Shown here: positions 45,046-52,235 of the stretch, piece after piece | How positions within the stretch are numbered: the first letter of the stretch is position 1 | Layout of the letters: the number at the start of each line of letters is the position of its first letter | Assembly (NCBI RefSeq): GCF_002811475.1 | Contig: NZ_NPDL01000006.1 | Span: 237,117-301,116 of the forward strand | DNA: 64,000 nucleotides | Direction of reading: 5' to 3' | Origin: Leptospira hartskeerlii | GTDB taxonomy: Bacteria > Spirochaetota > Leptospiria > Leptospirales > Leptospiraceae | The notes under the pieces: model-generated | What the model saw: the letters and a program-made list of their open reading frames with translations, nothing else | What the model was told of the DNA's origin: nothing | Databases searched by the model: none | Translations under genes and position numbers: made by a program

Positions 45046-45252
45046 TTATTCGAAAAACAAACGCATCCTGGAAAGGTTTTCCAAAATAGCTTTGTAAGCC
45101 CGATCTCTATCTTCTGGATCTCCGAAGGGCAATGATTTTACGTGGTTGAAGTCATGGTAGGTAATCTCTATGGAGTTTGCCGCCATGTTCTTTTTGATCG
45201 AGGAGATATAGTCTAGATTAATGACCTCGGTATCCCCCAATTTTAACCACAT
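45046..45252 (-). CDS. Small conserved hypothetical protein
   Basis: The 68-residue protein (MWLKLGDTEVINLDYISSIK...) looks like a single beta-rich small domain with a C-terminal helix (EDRDRAYKAILENLSRMRLF). It has no signal peptide, cysteine or membrane segment. A good promoter (TTGACC, 17-nt spacer, TATGTT) lies about 38-66 nt upstream on the same strand, which supports it being a real gene. Family not recognised. Confidence 0.6.
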   Translation of the reverse strand: MWLKLGDTEVINLDYISSIKKNMAANSIEITYHDFNHVKSLPFGDPEDRDRAYKAILENLSRMRLFFE

Positions 45253-45289
45253 TCTATCTTATCCCCGGGATATCTTCTCCCCGCCGGAT

Positions 45290-45318
45290 AACATACTTTC
45301 CGGATCGAAATCGGTCAA
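45290..45318 (-). promoter_or_regulatory. Promoter for the 45046-45252 gene
   Basis: On the minus strand TTGACC (45313-45318) and TATGTT (45290-45295) are separated by 17 nt, a close match to the vegetative sigma-70-type consensus. It lies in the gap between the small gene and the lipoprotein gene. Confidence 0.55.
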
Positions 45319-45330
45319 GAAAATACACTG

Positions 45331-45879
45331 TTAAAACGCTTTTATTCCCCGGCTTACGAATTCGTGGAATTCTTTTCCTAGTTCCGCTGCGCCCAATCCC
45401 TTTTTGTTTTCCAATTGGGTTTCAAATACAAATATGAACGCCTCTTTTTGCCATTCCCAACGGACGTAACATTTTTCCGCTCCCGATCCTTTTGCACAGC
45501 CTGAGAATACTGTTGCTCTGGAATTTTCTCCCATTGGGAAATATTGGAATTGTCTAGAATTGAATTTGGCCTGGTCCGTTTCGGATACCAATTGTCTGAA
45601 ATCGTTGGAATTATCCTCAGTATAGGATGAGGCCCGGAAACTTTCAAAATTGGAATTCGTGTCGGATACTTTACATTCGTAGAATAAACCCCTGGCGAAT
45701 AATCTCCCGGAGTTGAGTAAAACGGAATGTCCGCCTGTATAATATACTACGTCGTAATTGAGTCGAAGTGCCGACGGATTTTCAGGTGTGACCGAGGTCG
45801 GATTCTCCTGGTGGCTTTTACATTCTATTAGGACCAAAGTAGATGCAAGTAGAATGAACATTCTAAAAACCGATCTCAT
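45331..45879 (-). CDS. Putative lipoprotein of unknown function
   Basis: The ATG at 45879 is selected because AAAGGAGA lies 5 nt upstream; a longer frame from 45909 lacks a site. The 182-residue product begins MRSVFRMFILLASTLVLIEC, with a spirochaete-type lipobox (LIEC) and Cys20 as acylation site, then a Ser/Pro/Asn-rich linker. The rest is soluble and includes two or more cysteines (YECKVSD, SGCAKGSGAEKCY), perhaps disulfide-linked. Its start lies inside the 3' end of the KamA-like gene (17-nt overlap), so it is co-translated. Family not identified. Confidence 0.65.
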   Translation of the reverse strand: MRSVFRMFILLASTLVLIECKSHQENPTSVTPENPSALRLNYDVVYYTGGHSVLLNSGRLFARGLFYECKVSDTNSNFESFRASSYTEDNSNDFRQLVSETDQAKFNSRQFQYFPMGENSRATVFSGCAKGSGAEKCYVRWEWQKEAFIFVFETQLENKKGLGAAELGKEFHEFVSRGIKAF

Positions 45880-46972
45880 ACAGATCTCCTTTATAATTTC
45901 GAAATACATAAGAAGAAGTTTTAGTTTCTTCCAGATAGTTCGCAGGAAGAGGGACTTTTCCTCCTCCTCCTGTCAGATCGACTACATATAATGGAACGCT
46001 CAGTCCGCTAATACTTCCACGGATCTGTTTCATGAGTTCTACACCTTCTTCTATCGGGACCCTAAAATGAGAAGATCCGAATACCTCGTCGCATTGGTGT
46101 AAATAATACGGTTTGATCCCGATTTTGGTCAGGCCGTAGAATAAATCTGTCAAAGCTCCTACAGAATTATTGATCCCTTTTAAAAGTACAGCCTGATTCA
46201 GAACAGTAACTGCGCCTTCTTTCACGAGCATCCCGATCCTTTCTTTTACTAGTTCAGTGAGTTCCTTGGAATGATTGAAATGTGTAACCAGATAGATCGG
46301 AAAATGTTTTTTGAGTATCTGGCAGAGTTCCGACGTAATCCTCATTGGAAGCGTAACAGGATACCTGGTATGAATACGCACTTGGTTGATATGCGGAATT
46401 GATTTTAATTCGCCTAGAAGATAATCCAGTTTGGAATCGGAAAGATTTAAAGGATCTCCTCCGGAAAGGATCACTTCTTTGATCTCAGTATGTTCTCTAA
46501 AATAACGGATTGCGTCTTTCCAATCTTCTGCACCTGGAGTTCCTGTAGATTGAGACACTTTTCTTTTTCTAGTACAAAATCTACAATACACAGCGCATAC
46601 ATGAGATAGATACCAAAGCGCCCTGTCTGGATAACGATGAGTCACTCCTTTGACAGGCATGTACGTTTCTTCTGCCAATGGATCTCTTCTGTCCGAGGCT
46701 CTTGTATGTAGTTCTTCTTTTCTTGGTAAAACTTGTAATCGTATAGGACAGTTTGGATCTTCCGGATCTGCGAGGCCGAGGTAATAAGGAGTAGCGGAGA
46801 AGCTGAATACTTCGCCACAGGTGAGCAATGCTTCTTTTTCTTCCGAACTGATCCGAATATAATTTTCCAGTCCGGATGAATCTTTGATCCGATTTTGGAT
46901 CTGCCATTTCCAATCCAACCATTCCGATTCGGAAACTTTCTTTTGCTTTGGATGTGATGAAACGAGTTCCAA
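45863..46972 (-). CDS. epmB: KamA-family radical SAM enzyme, probable EF-P beta-lysylation protein EpmB
   Basis: The start is TTG at 46972 with AAGAGGAC upstream. The 369-residue protein carries the radical SAM [4Fe-4S] motif CAVYCRFCTRKRK (CxxxCxxC) and KamA blocks VTHRYPDRALWYLSHVC and VILSGGDPLNLSDSKLD; the PLP-binding C-terminus lies in VVDLTGGGGKVPLP. EpmB isomerises L-lysine to R-beta-lysine for EpmA to attach to EF-P. Assignment to EpmB rather than a fermentative lysine 2,3-aminomutase rests on the short length and the presence of efp and epmA in the same window. Confidence 0.85.
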   Translation of the reverse strand: MELVSSHPKQKKVSESEWLDWKWQIQNRIKDSSGLENYIRISSEEKEALLTCGEVFSFSATPYYLGLADPEDPNCPIRLQVLPRKEELHTRASDRRDPLAEETYMPVKGVTHRYPDRALWYLSHVCAVYCRFCTRKRKVSQSTGTPGAEDWKDAIRYFREHTEIKEVILSGGDPLNLSDSKLDYLLGELKSIPHINQVRIHTRYPVTLPMRITSELCQILKKHFPIYLVTHFNHSKELTELVKERIGMLVKEGAVTVLNQAVLLKGINNSVGALTDLFYGLTKIGIKPYYLHQCDEVFGSSHFRVPIEEGVELMKQIRGSISGLSVPLYVVDLTGGGGKVPLPANYLEETKTSSYVFRNYKGDLYEIGF

Positions 46973-47205
46973 GAAGTCCTCTTACTGATGGATTCTCACG
47001 CCTACAATTCCAGTCAACTGAGTATCCGTATAAAAAAGAAGGAAACCTAACCTAGGTTTCCATTCGAGTCGTTTATTTATATAACCTCGAGGAGAATGCC
47101 CATCAGTTAAAGTTGGAGACTTAGGAGAAGGATGAGCAAGATTTCCCGTTTTCTGTTTTTGCCGAAGCGGAATTTTGCCCGAAACCGCATTCATGCTTTT
47201 TACGG

Positions 47206-47227
47206 GGAAAAGTCCTCCCGAGGACTT
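47206..47227 (-). terminator. Terminator after the 47244-47564 gene
   Basis: AAGTCCTC and GAGGACTT (47210-47227) form an 8-bp stem (effectively 7 bp with a 4-nt loop). On the minus strand it is followed by TTTTCC. It lies 17 nt past the end of the 47244-47564 gene. Confidence 0.6.
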
Positions 47228-47243
47228 ACAGAATGAAAACCGG

Positions 47244-47564
47244 TCAGACCGGAGGGGGAAGAAAAAGATAACGATAGGCTAGGGTGTGAAAGTAAAAATT
47301 GCGACCTGAGTCATTCGGAAGAAGACTGCTATTTAATCCGGAAGCTGTTTGGGAGAATTTATTGAATAACCCGATAACTGCGTCATCTGCACTTGCGGAA
47401 AATAAAGAAGGGAGTCCTTGATCATCACCGTCTCGGAAGGATTGGGTCCTTGATTTCTTTTGAAGAGAATAACTTTTAGCGGTACTATAATCTCTGGCCA
47501 CGACCTCACTGAAGAGGGCGAGCACCATGAATAAGATCAGAGGTATGAGCCAAAGCCGCTTCAT
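47244..47564 (-). CDS. Small exported hypothetical protein
   Basis: The 106-residue product has a clear N-terminal signal peptide (MKRLWLIPLILFMVLALFSE, predicted cleavage after VVA). The mature part is about 80 residues, Ser/Gln/Asp-rich, with no cysteine and an aromatic C-terminus (FYFHTLAYRYLFLPPPV). It lies between the KamA gene and the PstS-like gene on the same strand and is followed by a terminator. Family not recognised. Confidence 0.55.
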   Translation of the reverse strand: MKRLWLIPLILFMVLALFSEVVARDYSTAKSYSLQKKSRTQSFRDGDDQGLPSLFSASADDAVIGLFNKFSQTASGLNSSLLPNDSGRNFYFHTLAYRYLFLPPPV

Positions 47565-47628
47565 ATCTATCTAAACTTAGACGGAACAAAACGGCTTTCG
47601 CAACCTTTTTTCGGAGAGAAATCGGAAT

Positions 47629-48537
47629 TTATGGTTTGATCGCTTCTACTTCTACAGTACTTAACGAACTTCTTAAATAGCCGCTTTTTAGCACCATTGC
47701 TTGTCCTTCTTCCGAAGTGATATAAGTAATGAACTCATCGATTTTTTTACCCCTATCAGAGAGATAAAATAGGTACAAACCTCTAGAAAGTTTGTATTTC
47801 CTTTCGGAAACATTTTGGATGCTCGGCTCCACAAAAGGATCCTTCCCGGTTTTAGAATAAGGAATTGCTTTCACTTTTCCTTTGTTCTGAATCTGTGCGC
47901 TTCCCATTCCCATAAATCCAACGGATGCAGTGTCCTTTTCGATCAGATCTGCCATCTCATCGTTATCCGCCACCACCTTGGAGTCGCTAGTGAATTCTTT
48001 CTTCTTGGAAGTTTGGTATTCTTTTTCTCCCAAGTCTCTTTGTCTTAGGATATGAGTTTCGAAGTAAGCCGCAGTTCCACTCTTATCGTTTCGAAGAACC
48101 ACATGAATAGGTCCGGGTTTTCCGCCAACTTGTGACCAATCTTTTATATCTCCTGAGAATATTTTGGAGATCTGTTCCAGGGTAAGCTTAGAAACTGTAT
48201 TTGCAGGATTCACTACTATAGCGATCCCATCGTAACCGATCAGTACATTTTCAAATCTTCCCTTTCTTTCAAACTGGGTTTGTTCTTCCGGAGTTAATGG
48301 TCTGGAAGAAGCAGCTATGTCCGTTTTAGAATCGAATAATTTTTCGATCCCTTCGAAGGAACCTCCTCCTTGGACGGTAACTTCTACATTCGGATTTTTC
48401 TTAGAGTATCCAGCTGCAACCACGTTCAGTAATGTATGCATGGTTTCGGAGCCTGTGATCAGTAAGGGTTCCTTTTTGCAATTGGCAACCGTTAGCACGG
48501 TAAATAGAAGGAGTAAGAGCGTTAATTTTTGTTTCAT
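47629..48537 (-). CDS. PstS-like phosphate-binding lipoprotein
   Basis: The ATG at 48537 yields a 302-residue protein with a lipoprotein signal (MKQKLTLLLLLFTVLTVANC, Cys20). The phosphate-site block is GSETMHTLLN, followed by VQGGGSFEGIEKLF and IAASSRPL, and then VVLRNDKSGTAAYFETHILR: the PstS family pattern with the 'SGT' loop. It should bind phosphate or a related anion for an ABC transporter. No pstCAB genes are beside it, so it may be a separate sensor or scavenging protein. GGAG lies 12 nt upstream of the start. Confidence 0.85.
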   Translation of the reverse strand: MKQKLTLLLLLFTVLTVANCKKEPLLITGSETMHTLLNVVAAGYSKKNPNVEVTVQGGGSFEGIEKLFDSKTDIAASSRPLTPEEQTQFERKGRFENVLIGYDGIAIVVNPANTVSKLTLEQISKIFSGDIKDWSQVGGKPGPIHVVLRNDKSGTAAYFETHILRQRDLGEKEYQTSKKKEFTSDSKVVADNDEMADLIEKDTASVGFMGMGSAQIQNKGKVKAIPYSKTGKDPFVEPSIQNVSERKYKLSRGLYLFYLSDRGKKIDEFITYITSEEGQAMVLKSGYLRSSLSTVEVEAIKP

Positions 48538-48656
48538 CAAATCTTTGATTCTCCGGAAATCTTTTCCAAAAGTGGACTCTCCTCTTGGAAGGGGAAAAGT
48601 CGAACGGATTTTGGCCCTGAAATATTACAATTAACGGTAGAGCCCGAGTACATCGC

Positions 48657-48685
48657 TTGACACCCCGCCTTCTTACAAGGATATA
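48657..48685 (+). promoter_or_regulatory. Promoter for efp
   Basis: TTGACA at 48657-48662 and GATATA at 48680-48685 with a 17-nt spacer give a near-consensus sigma-70-type promoter, 31 nt before the efp ATG. Confidence 0.75.
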
Positions 48686-48716
48686 GAAGTAGCGTAATCT
48701 TTATTTTAGGTCGTTT

Positions 48717-49283
48717 ATGAACTTAGGCATTACTGAAGTCAGAAAAGGAATGGTTCTCAAGGTAGAAGGAGAACTTTACTCCGTTGTAAAAAGCGAATTC
48801 GTGAATCCGGGAAAGGGTTCTGCCTTTATCCGCACAAAATTAAAGAACTTGGTCCGTAACAGTTCCATCGAAAGGACCTTCAAGGCCGCGGAAAAATTAG
48901 AATCCGTCGAATTGGAAAAGAGACAGATGACCATCTGTTATTCCGAGGGTGATGATATCATCTTCATGGACACGAACGACTTCGAACAACTTCCCGTGTC
49001 TAAAGAATACTTAGAAGATATCCTTCCATTCTTAAAAGAAGAGACTGCTATGGAAGTTTCCTTCTATGAAGGTAAACCGATCGGAGTAATTCCTCCAAAC
49101 TTTGCGATCCTGCAAGTAACTTATGCAGAAGAAGGTCTCAAAGGTGATACTTCCGGAACAGCTCTGAAAAGGGTAACCGTAGAGACCGGGGGAGAGATCA
49201 ACGTACCTATTTTTATCAAACAAGGAGATTCTATCCGAATCGACTTGAGAGACCTTACCTATGTAGAGAGGGTCAATAAATAA
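48717..49283 (+). CDS. efp: Elongation factor P
   Basis: EF-P stimulates peptide-bond formation at polyproline stretches on the ribosome. The 188-residue length is standard. The three-domain pattern is visible: the N-terminal KOW-like domain with the modification loop NPGKGSAF (Lys33, equivalent to E. coli Lys34), the central OB-like domain, and the C-terminal block FIKQGDSIRIDLRDLTYVER. The Lys33 position fits beta-lysylation by EpmA (15138) and EpmB (45863) in this window. A consensus promoter lies directly upstream. Confidence 0.96.
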   Translation: MNLGITEVRKGMVLKVEGELYSVVKSEFVNPGKGSAFIRTKLKNLVRNSSIERTFKAAEKLESVELEKRQMTICYSEGDDIIFMDTNDFEQLPVSKEYLEDILPFLKEETAMEVSFYEGKPIGVIPPNFAILQVTYAEEGLKGDTSGTALKRVTVETGGEINVPIFIKQGDSIRIDLRDLTYVERVNK

Positions 49284-49374
49284 GGTTTTTATAAAAGCGG
49301 CCTAACAAACACAAGGGCCGCAACTACCGCTGAGGGTGCGGAGCTAAAAAGGACACCACCTAAAGGAGGCGCAA

Positions 49375-49908
49375 ATGGCGACTATTATCCAAAAACCGGG
49401 ATTGCCGGAAATCAAAGACAACACCGAAGTTAAATCCTTTCTAAATAAAAGAGGGATCAATTACGATCATTGGCCGGTCCCAAGTTCCTCTCATTCTCTT
49501 ACGGATAAATTGACTCTTGTTGACGACGAGAAAGAAGCTCTTCTCAAAAATTTGGACAATCGTTTCGAGACTTTAAAGGAAAAAGAAGGTTATCAATCTA
49601 GAGACCTGATCGTTCTTCATCCGCAAGTTCCTGGCCTAAACGAGATGTTAGCCAAATTTGACAAAGTGCATTATCATACGGACGACGAAGTTCGTTATAT
49701 CGTAGATGGCTCCGGGATTTTCGGATTCTCGCTTGCTGGCGAAAAGTTTTTAGTAAGAGTGGAGAAGGATGATTTCATCTCTGTTCCTAAGAACACAAAT
49801 CACTGGTTCACTCTAGATGAGAACAAAAGGATCAAAGCAGTTCGTTATTTCCAAGATATGAGCGGCTGGGTCCCGAATTACGTAGAAGAAACTACGGCTT
49901 TAGTCTGA
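49375..49908 (+). CDS. mtnD: Acireductone dioxygenase
   Basis: The enzyme oxidises the acireductone of the methionine salvage pathway to formate and the 2-keto-acid of methionine. The cupin metal site is [16 protein letters not shown] (His-x-His and Glu), and the later His follows in [11 protein letters not shown]. The 177-residue length is usual. A strong AAAGGAGG precedes the ATG. It is the first of a group with mtnB (3-nt gap) and an SDR gene, and would recycle methylthioadenosine produced by spermidine synthase. Confidence 0.93.
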   Translation: MATIIQKPGLPEIKDNTEVKSFLNKRGINYDHWPVPSSSHSLTDKLTLVDDEKEALLKNLDNRFETLKEKEGYQSRDLIVLHPQVPGLNEMLAKFDKVHYHTDDEVRYIVDGSGIFGFSLAGEKFLVRVEKDDFISVPKNTNHWFTLDENKRIKAVRYFQDMSGWVPNYVEETTALV

Positions 49909-49911
49909 AGA

Positions 49912-50547
49912 ATGTCCCAAAAAAAGATCCTGACTCGCTTAGCTGAGTCGGGAGTTCTATACCATTCTAAAGGATGGATGCCCGGAACTGCAGGCAACCT
50001 TTCCATCAAAGATGAAAAAGATCCTAACGTATTCTGGGTAAGCGGTAGCGGTTTAGATAAGAACAAACTGACTCGCAAAGATTTTCTTCCTGTAGAAATA
50101 GAGTCCGGAAAAGTATTAGAAGGTTGGAAAGGCAGAGAAGGCCTAAAACCTTCCGCCGAAACTTCTATCCACAGAGCAGTTTATAAAGCATTTCCTGAAA
50201 TGGGTTGCTCTCTTCACGTTCATACTCCGGAATCCAATCTGATCGAAATAGGAGTTTCTAAAGAGAATCCTATAGAGGATCTTCCACTTCTTCCCTTAGA
50301 GATCATCAAGGCGTTCGGTATTTGGGACGAGAATCCGAATGTTTCCGTTCCGGTTTTGTATAATTATCCAAAGGTTCAAGATATCTCGGACCATTTGGAA
50401 CAGCATCTCGTTCAGGCAAAACCTAGAGTCCCATTCTGTATTATAGAAAAACATGGGATCACTGTTTGGGGAAAAGATCTGGTCCAAGCAAATCGACATT
50501 TGGAAGCAGCAGATTTTTTACTAAAAGTGCGGGCAATGTCGAAGTAA
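49912..50547 (+). CDS. mtnB: Methylthioribulose-1-phosphate dehydratase
   Basis: This class II aldolase-fold enzyme dehydrates methylthioribulose-1-phosphate in methionine salvage. The metal-binding HVHT (CSLHVHTPESN) and the start TRLAESGVLYHSKGWMPGTA followed by GNLSIKD are typical. The late His is found in IEKHGITVWGKDL, then the HLEAADFLLKV end. The 211-residue length is usual. It is 3 nt after mtnD. The other steps (mtnN/mtnK, mtnA, mtnC) are not in the window. Confidence 0.93.
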   Translation: MSQKKILTRLAESGVLYHSKGWMPGTAGNLSIKDEKDPNVFWVSGSGLDKNKLTRKDFLPVEIESGKVLEGWKGREGLKPSAETSIHRAVYKAFPEMGCSLHVHTPESNLIEIGVSKENPIEDLPLLPLEIIKAFGIWDENPNVSVPVLYNYPKVQDISDHLEQHLVQAKPRVPFCIIEKHGITVWGKDLVQANRHLEAADFLLKVRAMSK

Positions 50548-50551
50548 GAAC

Positions 50552-51235
50552 ATGGCACTCAAAAATATCCTGGTAGTAGGGGCCGGATCCGGGATCGGCA
50601 AATCTTTATTAGAAAAACTGAATACAACTCCTGAATATTTTCCGATCGGGATTTCCAGACGTGGGATCCCTCTGGAGGAAAATTTAGAAAGAGGATTAAA
50701 TTATCTCTGCGATTTGGGAAACCAAGACCAAATCCTCAAATTTACTTCTTCTCTTCTGAAAATTTGGAAAGAGATCCATGCTGTCTACTTCGCTTCGGGA
50801 GACGGCCTATTCTTAAAAATAGAGGATCTAGAATGGGAGGATCTACAAAAACATCTCACTCTAAACCTAAGCGCTCCTATTTTGCTGACTTCTAAACTTC
50901 TGCCCTCTATGAAAAAGGGATCTCTTCTTTGTTATATTTCTTCCACTGCGGGAAGACAGGGATTTCCGGAATCTTCTCCTTATTGCGCGTCTAAACATGG
51001 CCTGGCCGGTTTCGCAAAAGCGATCCGAGAAGAAGTGAAGGGTCGTGGAATAAGAGTTACTACAGTGTACGCTGGAGCAATAGACACTCCGATTTGGGAT
51101 GGCAGAGAAGGTTTCAAGAGAGAAGATATGATCCCTGCAACCGATGCAGCGATCTTTTTAGAAAGTTTGTATTCTCTTCCCGCAAGCTTCAACCAGGACG
51201 AGGTCCTTTTTCTTCCGCCAAAAGGTGTGCTTTAA
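50552..51235 (+). CDS. Short-chain dehydrogenase/reductase (SDR)
   Basis: The 227-residue protein has an N-terminal NAD(P)-binding loop GAGSGIGKSLL and the catalytic set SSTAGRQGF (Ser) and YCASKHGLAGF (Tyr-x-x-x-Lys). The 4-nt gap to mtnB and the same orientation suggest co-transcription, but no link to methionine salvage is known. The substrate cannot be read from the sequence. It ends 3 nt before the convergent HD-GYP gene. Confidence 0.85.
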   Translation: MALKNILVVGAGSGIGKSLLEKLNTTPEYFPIGISRRGIPLEENLERGLNYLCDLGNQDQILKFTSSLLKIWKEIHAVYFASGDGLFLKIEDLEWEDLQKHLTLNLSAPILLTSKLLPSMKKGSLLCYISSTAGRQGFPESSPYCASKHGLAGFAKAIREEVKGRGIRVTTVYAGAIDTPIWDGREGFKREDMIPATDAAIFLESLYSLPASFNQDEVLFLPPKGVL

Positions 51236-51238
51236 ATT

Positions 51239-52234
51239 TTAAGTTTCTGCCCAGCGCTCTCTAATCTCTAAAAGTTCAGGCATGAGGTTCAAAAAGATAG
51301 GAACAAGCCCGGGATCAAAATGAGATCCTGCACCTTTTCGGATATGGTTGACTGCGTCTTCAATACTCCATGCTTTTTTATAAGGTCTTTCCGTGGTGAG
51401 AGCATCAAATACGTCTGCGATTGTTACGATCCTAGCTTCGACTGGAATTGTATCTCCTTTGATCCCGTTTGGATAACCGCTTCCATCCCACTTTTCATGA
51501 TGGTTCAAGGCGATACTTTTTGCCATTTGTAAGAGAGCAGAATCATGGTCTCCAATGATCTCCGCTCCTATAGTGGGGTGGGTCTTCATGATCTCCCATT
51601 CTTCCGGGTCAAGTTTACCAGGTTTTTGTAATATACTATCCGGGATGCCGATTTTGCCGATATCATGCATTGGAGAAGCGTGTAATATTTTTTCGGCTGT
51701 ATCTTCGGAATGACCTAAGGCTTTCGCAAGAGTTTTAGAATAATGGCTCATTCGGATTACGTGAAGGCCTGTTTCGTTATCCTTATATTCTGCCGCGAGT
51801 CCCAATCTTTGGATGATTTGAAGCCTAGTCTCTTTCAACTCGTCGTTTCTTACCAACGAAAGATGTGTTTTTACTCTGGCCTTTACGATTGCAGGACTTA
51901 CAGGTTTTGTAATATAGTCCACGGCCCCCGCTTCGAAACCGTCAGCCTCATCTTCTTCTTCTGCCATTGCAGTCACGAATATTACAGGTATCCTGGAAGT
52001 AGAGGGATCATTTCTGAGCTTTTTACATGTTTCATGTCCAGTCATGCCCGGCATCATCACGTCTAAAAGAATAAGATTCGGTTTCTCTGAGATCGCAAGT
52101 TCTACAGCTTTAATCCCGTCTTTTGCGAAAAAAAGTCTATAATCTTCTTGTAATATTTGTTTGAGTACCTGCAGATTTGCTGCTTCGTCATCTACGATTA
52201 AAATTTTAGGTCTGTCATCAAGGAGATGGCTCAT
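51239..52234 (-). CDS. HD-GYP response regulator (cyclic-di-GMP phosphodiesterase)
   Basis: The 331-residue protein has an N-terminal receiver domain (ILIVDDEAANLQVLK, phospho-Asp in LILLDVMMPGMTG, Lys in YITKPV) and then an HD-GYP domain with MHDIGKIGIPD, HHEKWDGSGYP and ADVFDALTTERPY. Such proteins hydrolyse cyclic-di-GMP or other cyclic dinucleotides. It starts 1 nt after the hybrid kinase gene stop and is therefore in the same operon. The kinase is a plausible phosphodonor. Confidence 0.93.
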   Translation of the reverse strand: MSHLLDDRPKILIVDDEAANLQVLKQILQEDYRLFFAKDGIKAVELAISEKPNLILLDVMMPGMTGHETCKKLRNDPSTSRIPVIFVTAMAEEEDEADGFEAGAVDYITKPVSPAIVKARVKTHLSLVRNDELKETRLQIIQRLGLAAEYKDNETGLHVIRMSHYSKTLAKALGHSEDTAEKILHASPMHDIGKIGIPDSILQKPGKLDPEEWEIMKTHPTIGAEIIGDHDSALLQMAKSIALNHHEKWDGSGYPNGIKGDTIPVEARIVTIADVFDALTTERPYKKAWSIEDAVNHIRKGAGSHFDPGLVPIFLNLMPELLEIRERWAET

Positions 52235-52235
52235 T

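Noticed and set aside
46982..47194. Open frame of 70 codons just upstream of the KamA-like gene
   Set aside because: Low-complexity composition and no ribosome site; its stop coincides with the KamA ribosome site, which suggests it is leader sequence only.
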